Part shown: positions 29,801-36,616 of the stretch, in pieces
Position numbering within the stretch: position 1 is the first letter of the stretch
Layout of the letters: every line of letters begins with the position of its first letter
From: Chlorobiota bacterium
GTDB lineage: Bacteria; Bacteroidota; Bacteroidia; Bacteroidales; F082
Length of the DNA stretch: 36,616 nucleotides
Assembly: GCA_030618545.1 (NCBI GenBank)
Contig: JAUXDH010000006.1
Location: 1 to 36,616 of the forward strand
Reading direction: 5' to 3'
The notes under the pieces: model-generated
Seen by the model: the letters and a program-made list of their open reading frames with translations, nothing else
Told to the model about the DNA's origin: nothing
The model's database searches: none
Position numbers and translations under genes: made by a program

Positions 29801-30644
29801 CAGTGTAGATAAATCCGGGTAATGGAAGGTAGAACCAATTCTTAAATTCCAGCAGCGGAAACAACAGATAGGAAGCAGGAAAATATCCTCCGTGCTTACC
29901 CACGCTGAACAATGGATGATGGGAGGCAAGGATGACTTTTTTATTCCGGTTTCTTCTGATGGCATCCTCAATTTGGATGAAAATTTCATTTTCCTCCACA
30001 AACCCACATTCGCCATCTGTGCCGGGTTTGTCGTATTTATGAAAATACCATTGTGAATCGAAAACGATCAATGTGATATCCTGTGATAAGGCAATTTCTA
30101 CGGGGCCGGGACAACCACCGTCAGGCAGGTATACATTCTCCTGATCAAAATATTGTTCTATGTATACCTCCTCATTTAACACAGACTGCAATCCCTGTTT
30201 TCTTCCTCTTGACCAATCATGATTACCAGGTAAAAAGGCTAGCTGTCCTTCAAAACCATCAAATGTGTTGAGGATATGCTTCAGGTTTTTATCTGCCTCA
30301 TCGAAGCCTTTTTCTGTTGAATCCGGTAATCCCAGTGGGTACAGGATGTCACCCAAAACAACCACAGCACTTTCTTTATTCTCCGTTGAAATATGGTTCT
30401 TAAGAAGTTTCAGGTTCTCACTGTCCGGCAGGGGATATTTTATATCTCCAATCAGGTAAACGGTATACAAAAGTCCGGTAGAATCTTCAGATGTACCTGG
30501 CTTCCGGTTTTCATTCCCCGGAGCATAATAGATTTTTTGTGAAAACCCTGCTGCAAATGAAAACAGCAGGATCGTGGATATGATTGTTTTATATATGCAT
30601 TTCCTCAAAACTGTTTGGACATCAAAATGGCTTCTTTGCTTCAA
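26898..30644 (-). CDS. Metallophosphoesterase - kinase-like module - Omp85/BamA-type beta-barrel fusion
   Basis: N-term calcineurin-like motifs (GDIKYP, VVLGDILYPLG, LPGNHDW, ASHHPLFS, AAGHEHNLQ); middle LFDMLINDWDRHDDQWRW...RPIPRDRDQVYF; C-term barrel with LGGKTNLRGFRSNRFGG and terminal ...LLTFTFKFLF. Confidence 0.85.
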   Translation of the reverse strand: MKQRSHFDVQTVLRKCIYKTIISTILLFSFAAGFSQKIYYAPGNENRKPGTSEDSTGLLYTVYLIGDIKYPLPDSENLKLLKNHISTENKESAVVVLGDILYPLGLPDSTEKGFDEADKNLKHILNTFDGFEGQLAFLPGNHDWSRGRKQGLQSVLNEEVYIEQYFDQENVYLPDGGCPGPVEIALSQDITLIVFDSQWYFHKYDKPGTDGECGFVEENEIFIQIEDAIRRNRNKKVILASHHPLFSVGKHGGYFPASYLLFPLLEFKNWFYLPLPGFIYTGYRKYLGHTQDLSHPDYKIFKETLLDILLDYPNVIYAAGHEHNLQYFEKDSLHHIVSGGGGEGSYIARRKKKTDFAYANAGFNKLSFYSNGNVWMEFISPDSSRMGETTYNKMLFSKPVFNRKKTDKELQRLDFSDSVVQVRLSDIYMRGRFLRFWMGDNYRNIWNAPVELPVFDIGIEKGGLSIIKRGGGMQTRSIRMEDKDGKQYVLRSVEKYVEKAIAENMQNTIAADAVQDGISASHPFSAITVPLLADAAGVMHTNPKIVWVPDDPRLGIYREEMANGVFLFEERPAGNRDDIESFNRSEKIVNTAKVIDKTQDDPDHRVDQQSVVRARLFDMLINDWDRHDDQWRWASFKEKKKTIYRPIPRDRDQVYFVNQGVLMWIATRKWVQPKFQGFDYEIKNVEGLGFNARYFDRSFMTEPELSDWTSIAKDIQTSITDSIIHEAIRSLPENIYDSTGRDIEQKLISRRELLPGYADEYYRFLSKTVDVVGTNERELFDVKRQENGDTEVAVYALSKKKGKVKEQLYFRDFKHNETNEVRLYGLKGKDSFIVSGTGKKGIKVRIIGGKGKDSIIDRSSVNSVGRKTIVYDRKDKDNVIIKSNETRLQLSRKKSVNNYDRKQFKFNKTTPILLVGYNVDDGIIVGGGVNINRYNFRDSTFHKIRGRLAFRTAAFSISYEGLFSSISQVFDLTIDAQTSFPRNVDNFYGIGNETKKEFDQKYYRVRYQYSWLNLALKQTISDNFYYSFGAFYQYFKVTDTADRFIGDAFPQLLDSSAYLPHHYAGINVMYQIDTRNNEVLPQRGVLWETEALGFYSVREEGKNFVKLRSDLRFYLSFTKDPRVVFAIRFGGAINIGDYEFYHANFLGGKTNLRGFRSNRFGGDISFYNNIEIRFKLLNIKSYVFNGQTGFFIFNDLGRVWVKGENSTRWHDGYGIGIWLTPFDFTALTLAYNRSSEDSLLTFTFKFLF

Positions 30645-31557
30645 ACATTAAAATGGTTCCTTTCTTATCATCTCCTTCATTTGCTATGTAGAGTTTCCCG
30701 TCAGAGCCGAAACACATTCCTTCGGGCTGCGGGTAATATTTTGACCTGAGTTTGATCATTGCCAGCATCCTTCCCTCCCTGGAAAAAACCATCATCAGGT
30801 TTCCAACTGATCCCATGATATAGAAGTTTCCTGTTATGGGATGAATTGCAATACCAGAAGGCTGGAACGACAGGTCACCTTTGGAGCCGTCGAAATAGGC
30901 CAGCAGTTCAATTCCCAGTTGGGTCATGGTGTTGTAGTTTTTGTAGTACTTGACGGTATCCATCACCACCAACAAAAAGGGATTCAGGTTGAGCTGTTTC
31001 TTTTCCAGGTCGAAACTGTATAAGGCTTTGAACTCCTTACCCTCTTTTTCATCAAGGAAAGGATGCCCTTTACAAGCGATCAGTAAAGTATGGCTGATGG
31101 GATCATATGCCAGACCTTCGGCATCATTCTTTTTTGACAATTCTGTAGGATACTTTGTGCTTCCCGGGTTTTCAACCTCCAGGTAATTCATCACTTCATA
31201 CAGGGTGCCATTGCTTTTAAGGATCCATGCATTTTTGTCTATTATTTCAACACCCTCGTAATCACCGTCCTCGCCGAAATATATTTTCCGCTCAACTTCT
31301 CCTGATTGTAAATTAAAAATGTACACATTTCCTTTCTCATCCTGGATACAAGCCAGTCGATGCTCATCGATCATGCTCAGGCCGGAGATCTCCACCAGCT
31401 TTTTAGGTAATTCCCATTTTTGATCTGGCTCGGCCAACTCGTATGGGAATTGATAATCTTTCTGTTCGAAGAGCCTGTACTTGTCAAACTCCTGGGCGTA
31501 AGAGGATGAAATACATACAGATGCCAACAGTAGATAAATGAAAAGTTTAGCCTGCAT
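30622..31557 (-). CDS. SdiA-regulated (YjiK-like) beta-propeller family protein
   Basis: Signal peptide; WELPKKLVEISGLSMIDEHRLACIQDEKGNVYIFNLQSGEVERKIYFGEDGDYEGVEI. Confidence 0.78.
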   Translation of the reverse strand: MQAKLFIYLLLASVCISSSYAQEFDKYRLFEQKDYQFPYELAEPDQKWELPKKLVEISGLSMIDEHRLACIQDEKGNVYIFNLQSGEVERKIYFGEDGDYEGVEIIDKNAWILKSNGTLYEVMNYLEVENPGSTKYPTELSKKNDAEGLAYDPISHTLLIACKGHPFLDEKEGKEFKALYSFDLEKKQLNLNPFLLVVMDTVKYYKNYNTMTQLGIELLAYFDGSKGDLSFQPSGIAIHPITGNFYIMGSVGNLMMVFSREGRMLAMIKLRSKYYPQPEGMCFGSDGKLYIANEGDDKKGTILMFEAKKPF

Positions 31558-32629
31558 TTTCTTCGCTTACCTTTTTTAATTTGTTTAGTCCATCTTCTGT
31601 TTGCTTCTGAAGCATTTTACGGACTGTCGATTTCATGATCCTTCCAAAAAAAGACTTAATCTTGAAGTCCACTTCCACACGTACCACAGTTCTGTCTCCC
31701 TTTTTCTCAAAAGTGTAAATACTGATGATGTCCCTTAATCCTTTAAATTCATTTAGCCGCTCCCCATAAACTATCTGATCTTTATTCTCTAATCTGCCAA
31801 GAGATTCAATATCCAGGGTGTAAGGTCCTACAAGACAAGTATGCAGGGTGCCGGTCTGATTCAGGCCTTTCCCATGCATCACAATATCCTTGATGTCTTC
31901 ATTCCATTCCAATCGTTTTTCAAAGCTGATAAAGTTTTCATAAACCCGGTCAACAGAAGCGAAAATTGTACTTTCAGATTTGATCTTCTCCTGACTCAAT
32001 TCAGGAAAGGTTACCGGAGGTGCATCGGGTAGCCGGGTATGCAATTTCCTCAATGAAATGTAAGAATAGGATACTTCACCTAAATTGTCGAATGAATCCT
32101 TTCCATGCCGGATCTCCAGTCTGTCAGGTGCATCAGGATCCAGCGTGTCATTGTCAGGCTGAATATTATCGGTAAATAACACATACTCCCTATCAGCTAT
32201 CGAGTTCTTCAACAACCGATGTGCGAGTATCACATCAGACCCATGCAGTTTTTCGTGGTCTTTAATCTGTATTTTTTCTACCTGGCCTGCATGAATAATG
32301 AACTTTAAGGAAAGCTGTGATGCCGTTTCACAGGCACCGCATCTGCAGATGCGTTCGGTATCATATCTGCGGAGATGGCTGTGAAAGTTTTTGAAAGTAT
32401 GCTGACACTGATTTATCAAGTCGGTCAGGGAAGGATCATCATCATTGTAACATAGCACGGCATCTCCTTCAACTTCTGAGACGATCATACCGGTAATATC
32501 TGAATTGATGATGATTTCAAGCAATTCCGAAATGATGTGACGGCTGTGACTGATTTCTGTATTGCTGACAAATTCAGTGAATCCGGAGATATCAGGTATA
32601 AATATTAAAGTTGCTTTGCTTTCAGTCAT
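31547..32629 (-). CDS. DUF2652 (class III cyclase-like) domain fused to SRPBCC domain
   Basis: LIFIPDISGFTEFVSNTE, SEVEGDAVLCY, CRCGACETASQLSLKFIIHAG; C-terminal ESTIFASVDRVYENFISFEKRLEWNEDIKDI is SRPBCC-like. Confidence 0.78.
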   Translation of the reverse strand: MTESKATLIFIPDISGFTEFVSNTEISHSRHIISELLEIIINSDITGMIVSEVEGDAVLCYNDDDPSLTDLINQCQHTFKNFHSHLRRYDTERICRCGACETASQLSLKFIIHAGQVEKIQIKDHEKLHGSDVILAHRLLKNSIADREYVLFTDNIQPDNDTLDPDAPDRLEIRHGKDSFDNLGEVSYSYISLRKLHTRLPDAPPVTFPELSQEKIKSESTIFASVDRVYENFISFEKRLEWNEDIKDIVMHGKGLNQTGTLHTCLVGPYTLDIESLGRLENKDQIVYGERLNEFKGLRDIISIYTFEKKGDRTVVRVEVDFKIKSFFGRIMKSTVRKMLQKQTEDGLNKLKKVSEENAG

Positions 32630-32766
32630 TTTTTATTTGGTGGTTTTCCTGCACGGAAAAGAGTAGCGTTGTCTTTTGCTTTCCTCTCCTCTCAGCTCTA
32701 TTTCACCTATTTTATTTGCGACTAAGGTAGTATTGATTTCCAACTTATTCAAAAGATCTTCTGAAA

Positions 32767-33870
32767 TCAATCAATCCTGTAAATTCCATAAACTTTCTCT
32801 TTATGTTCCTTACCGCGCAATTGGAACTCGCCCATTAATTCTTTCCCATAACCATTTACAGCTTGCAGGTTAACGTTTATTTTTTGAGTGATCAGCACTT
32901 TCTTTCCCAGCCTGTTGCACATTTTTTCCAGACGGGCCGCTGTATGCAGTACTTCTCCGTGGTAGGCTATTTCACGTTTTATATCACCTACCTCGGTAAC
33001 GGTAATGATGCCTTCATCGACTCCCGCTTTGAATTCAGGAAGGAAATGATATTGTTTTTCGTAATAATCCCTTTTGTCATCCAGACGCTGTTCGAATGCA
33101 TAATACAGGTTGATGAAATTTAAATCCTGCATCCCTTTTTTTGTAGGCCATGTTAAAACCACTTCATCCCCAACGTATTGATACACCTGTGCCTTATACC
33201 TGATGATCAGATCTGTCAGGTCATGAATACAGCTTTGGATCAAACGGCTGTAATTGTAATGACCCAGGCGTTCGGCATTGCCTGTTGAGTCTTTCATATC
33301 CAGAAACATAAAGATCCTTCGTTCTTTTCTGGGTTTGTGGTACTTTCCTGTAATCATCGAAACAAATTCACCATATCCAAACTTTCGGTTGATCTGGAGA
33401 ATGAGGTTGATCAGTAGAATCACGCAAATGAAATATACACCCATGGAGATCATAATGGAAAGAGATAGCTCATCCTGCATGTCCTTCAGTAATTCCACCG
33501 GCACAAGGCTGAATACGTGATATACACCATAAACAACCAATTGAGAAAGAAAAACGGCGGCTGTGTACAAAAGGGATTTAATGAGGATGATGGATCCAAA
33601 TGATTTTTTACTTAGCCCGGTGTTATCTACCAGAAGATTGATCAATCCAAACATGATCCCGAAAGTAACTCCCTGAATAAGTATTTCCAGCATGGCATAG
33701 CCCGTATCGAAATACGCATCATAGACGTGCTCTCCCAGGTATGGTTTAAGACCCCACCAGGTGAAAAAATAATACAGAAACATCATTGAAGTAATTCCAA
33801 CAATGATGAATAACATTTCCTGCAAAACATTCTTTGTTTTGGGTTTTAATTTAATACGAGGTCGCTCCAT
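32767..33870 (-). CDS. Membrane-anchored class III adenylate/guanylate cyclase-domain protein
   Basis: About four predicted TM helices then RRIFMFLDMKDSTGNAERLGHYNYSRLI...YQYVGDEVVLTWP...AGVDEG...REIAYHGEVLHTAARLEKMCNRLG. Confidence 0.85.
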   Translation of the reverse strand: MERPRIKLKPKTKNVLQEMLFIIVGITSMMFLYYFFTWWGLKPYLGEHVYDAYFDTGYAMLEILIQGVTFGIMFGLINLLVDNTGLSKKSFGSIILIKSLLYTAAVFLSQLVVYGVYHVFSLVPVELLKDMQDELSLSIMISMGVYFICVILLINLILQINRKFGYGEFVSMITGKYHKPRKERRIFMFLDMKDSTGNAERLGHYNYSRLIQSCIHDLTDLIIRYKAQVYQYVGDEVVLTWPTKKGMQDLNFINLYYAFEQRLDDKRDYYEKQYHFLPEFKAGVDEGIITVTEVGDIKREIAYHGEVLHTAARLEKMCNRLGKKVLITQKINVNLQAVNGYGKELMGEFQLRGKEHKEKVYGIYRID

Positions 33871-33987
33871 AACAATACTGGATTAAACTTCATTAAAAAT
33901 AGTTTAAAATGAGTTGTAAGATAGCCGGAAAGATAGCCGCTGATTCTCTAATAGAGAGGCAATTATTCGCGCATCAGCGGCTATTAC

Positions 33988-36360
33988 CTAATTATTCTTC
34001 AGCACTCCATCAATCTCGCTCAGACTAATATCATCCAAAGCAGAAAGGTCGCTAAAATCTATAGCCACCCGGAGGGCTCTCAACCCTGAAGCGCCTTGCA
34101 GGTCTTCAAGTTCAAGATATTCAATGGAGTCTTTTAAGTAGCCTTCTGCAACCAGATAGTTGAGGTAATTTCTGTATTCGTCTATCTCATCTGCAAGAGA
34201 ATAAATAATAGCGATCTTGCCCACCTGTGTTACCCTTTCCCTGGAACCTTTTACAACTGCTTTGTCGATCCTTTTTTTTGTGATCTCGTACCTGATATTG
34301 TATGCGCCCGCGACATCAAACTTCTTTTCATCCTGCCTGAAGGCAATACTCAAAGGACTGCTTTGTACAAGTATCAGTTGGGTGACATCCAGTTTGGTTT
34401 TTAGTTCAGGCTGTATTCGTTTGATCTTTCGCCCAATACTAACCATGGTAAGCAGTTGCCATAGCCGCAGGTTTTTCATGTAGATTTCATCATATACCAC
34501 ATCCTTTACCAGAGATTGACCAATGTAAGCATTGTATTCCACTCCATCAGTTCGGTACTTTTCAAAATAATGTGGAAACACCTTTTGCGCTTTCACTTGT
34601 TCCTGGTCCAACAGTTCACCTACTTCTTCACTTATGCGGGTCAGGCTATCCTCAAACTCTTTTCTCTTTTTATATATTACGCCCAATTCGGGATCCATTT
34701 GCTCAAAGTACCTGTCCACACTTTCAGCCATCGATTTATCCCTAATTCTTAATTGGTTAAAAACCGGCTCTATCTCTTTTCTGAAGAAATCGAGTATACT
34801 TATTTCATCACCCGCTTTAAGGCCGAAATTTACCTTGTGCATATACGATTCAATCTTGTAAGCAAGGATGTTGAGTATGGGCATCTCCTTGTCATGCATG
34901 GCTTTTATTAAAATGCCCTTAACAAGAGACAGGTGCTCGGAAAGATCAGCCTGGATGGCCTTATTCCTCTCTACCGAAGAATTGCGAATGTCGGTTGCAC
35001 CGTAAACGGGAATAACGTCATTAAAAATGATAGGTTCCAGTAAATTGTTATCAGCTTTACGATTTTCATTCAGCATATTTGAAGCTGCCTCTATGAATCG
35101 CCAGCCAACAGTTGGATGTATGGCTGTAAACTCATCCTGGATAACCGCCCTGATCCTGTCGTTCCATTCTTCTTTCGAACGATTCAGAGCAAGCGCAAAT
35201 ACCGGGAAAAGCTCATGAAATCGTTTGATCTGGATCAAGCTTAACCATCCGGGTTTTTTGGAACTAAATTCCATCAACCCAACCAGTTCCTCATCTATCA
35301 TCAGAGGAATCACCACATGGTTCCTGAGGCCTTTCTCAAGAAAAGCTGAAACTACTTTATCCTTTTCAAGCTCCTGGAAGTCGTCAGTTAAGACAATCCT
35401 TTTTTCCAGGTAAGCTGTTTCGTATAAAGTTCCTTTGTATTCTTTGCATTTCAACTCTGATTGGGGAATAATGGTTTTCCAGATCATGTTTTGATTGATG
35501 CTTGAACTGAAATCACTCACCGCGGCCAGTCCAAATTCAAGATCAGGAGATTCTACGAGTGCTCTCACTTTTTCCCTGATTTTATCGAACCCATCCTGGG
35601 TAATGATCGAGTTTTTATCCAGTAGGTCCGATTTAAGCTGAGAAATCACATATTCCTGTGTGATATCGGTGTAATCGAATTGAAGGAATCCTGTAAATTC
35701 GAACTTATCAAGGGGAACCCTCTCGTTCCAGTAATCCAGATCATTTGCTTTGTCAAACATTTTCTTGATCTCCAGGGGTGACAGTTTTTTCAGTTTTCCA
35801 TGAACCTTCACAGAGGTGTATCTGGAATTCACCTTCATCCTGAAATATTTTATTGATCTGTCCTCTTCATCCGTCAGTTTGAAGGTGAATGGTACATCAA
35901 CGTCGACATCGACCTTATAAAACTTCTTCAACACAACAAGGTAGGCCTGGTAAATTACGGCAATCAGCATTTTGTCTTTATCAAAATCTCTGGCCATTTC
36001 CATCTTCCTGTGTTTACCCCTGATAGTTTGGTCGAAAAGTTTTGTTGAGAAAAATGGTTTAGGGATCAATGGTGGTGTGGCAGCAGATAATTCCAGGTCG
36101 CTGTTTGCCGGGTTTAATACAAACGCCATCAATTTATTAACGAGGGTCTGGTTTTTTTTGACCAGTGTAAGATCATCAATGGTTCCCATTAAAGCGGGTA
36201 CTTCAATAAGTTCTTTAAGGATATCTTTCGCTGATGCATTCATCGGGTGACCAGAATCCCGGCTGATATCCTCAAGGTCTGCAATCAGGTATTCAAAACT
36301 TAAGGTTGTTTTGAACGGTATCTCGGTAAGACTGCATTTTATTTCTTCGTTTTGTATCAT
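33988..36360 (-). CDS. GAF-domain protein of unknown function (790 aa)
   Basis: KVVSAFLEKGLRNHVVIPLMIDEELVGLMEFSSKKPGWLS is GAF-like; flanking regions without recognised domain. Confidence 0.68.
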   Translation of the reverse strand: MIQNEEIKCSLTEIPFKTTLSFEYLIADLEDISRDSGHPMNASAKDILKELIEVPALMGTIDDLTLVKKNQTLVNKLMAFVLNPANSDLELSAATPPLIPKPFFSTKLFDQTIRGKHRKMEMARDFDKDKMLIAVIYQAYLVVLKKFYKVDVDVDVPFTFKLTDEEDRSIKYFRMKVNSRYTSVKVHGKLKKLSPLEIKKMFDKANDLDYWNERVPLDKFEFTGFLQFDYTDITQEYVISQLKSDLLDKNSIITQDGFDKIREKVRALVESPDLEFGLAAVSDFSSSINQNMIWKTIIPQSELKCKEYKGTLYETAYLEKRIVLTDDFQELEKDKVVSAFLEKGLRNHVVIPLMIDEELVGLMEFSSKKPGWLSLIQIKRFHELFPVFALALNRSKEEWNDRIRAVIQDEFTAIHPTVGWRFIEAASNMLNENRKADNNLLEPIIFNDVIPVYGATDIRNSSVERNKAIQADLSEHLSLVKGILIKAMHDKEMPILNILAYKIESYMHKVNFGLKAGDEISILDFFRKEIEPVFNQLRIRDKSMAESVDRYFEQMDPELGVIYKKRKEFEDSLTRISEEVGELLDQEQVKAQKVFPHYFEKYRTDGVEYNAYIGQSLVKDVVYDEIYMKNLRLWQLLTMVSIGRKIKRIQPELKTKLDVTQLILVQSSPLSIAFRQDEKKFDVAGAYNIRYEITKKRIDKAVVKGSRERVTQVGKIAIIYSLADEIDEYRNYLNYLVAEGYLKDSIEYLELEDLQGASGLRALRVAIDFSDLSALDDISLSEIDGVLKNN

Positions 36361-36575
36361 ATTGCCAACAGATTAGAAGGGTATTAGAAAGATGAGCAAT
36401 TTCGAAGCAGTTATTGCCAATACTGCTAAAGTATACTTTTTTTATCGCATCAAGTTTCATGACTGATACAATTATTACAACATCAACATCCATTAAGGAT
36501 TGATCAAAACCGGGTTTGATATTTGTTGATACAAACTTAATCATTGGCGAATAAAGATACTGGATAGAAAAAGCA

Positions 36576-36610
36576 ATACAATATTGTATAATACATAAAT
36601 GTATAATACA
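36576..36610. promoter_or_regulatory. Palindromic operator-like cluster of TGTAT/ATACA half-sites
   Basis: ATACAATATTGTAT (perfect 14-bp palindrome, 36576-36589) followed by two TGTATAATACA copies (36585-36595, 36600-36610). Confidence 0.55.
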
Positions 36611-36616
36611 AAGTTG

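Noticed and set aside
36293-36544. 83-aa minus ORF upstream of the GAF gene
   Set aside because: Overlaps the GAF protein start in another frame and has no recognisable features.

Overview
The window looks like a Bacteroidetes-type chromosomal segment, almost entirely minus-strand coding. From the left it contains: a truncated UbiA-like membrane protein; a complete alternative complex III operon (actA-F, read right to left); a lemA/TPM cluster; htpG; a carboxypeptidase-regulatory/barrel protein; an HD phosphohydrolase; phosphatidylserine decarboxylase; an S9 prolyl oligopeptidase (+ strand); a T9SS-targeted arylsulfotransferase-like protein; two probable outer-membrane proteins; a PAP2 phosphatase; a divergent pyruvate-kinase-like protein apparently in an operon with an HD + Pycsar-effector-type (DUF5706/PycTM) membrane protein; a TnpA/RAYT-like Y1 transposase embedded in arrays of ~50-bp palindrome-bearing units; and a right-hand cluster of a metallophosphoesterase/kinase-like/Omp85 fusion, an SdiA-regulated-like protein, a DUF2652+SRPBCC protein, a membrane class III nucleotidyl cyclase and a GAF protein. 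Main leads: (1) the palindromic ~50-bp arrays flanking the transposase, directly upstream of the HD-PycTM gene; (2) coexistence of a chromosomal HD-PycTM protein and a class III cyclase with non-canonical base-recognition residues; (3) the three-part phosphoesterase/kinase-like/barrel protein; (4) a 24-codon relic of a duplicated OMP gene next to the PAP2 stop codon; (5) heptamer and CGCAAAG intergenic repeats and a TGTAT/ATACA operator-like cluster at the right edge. All assignments are by eye from motifs; no database search was run.
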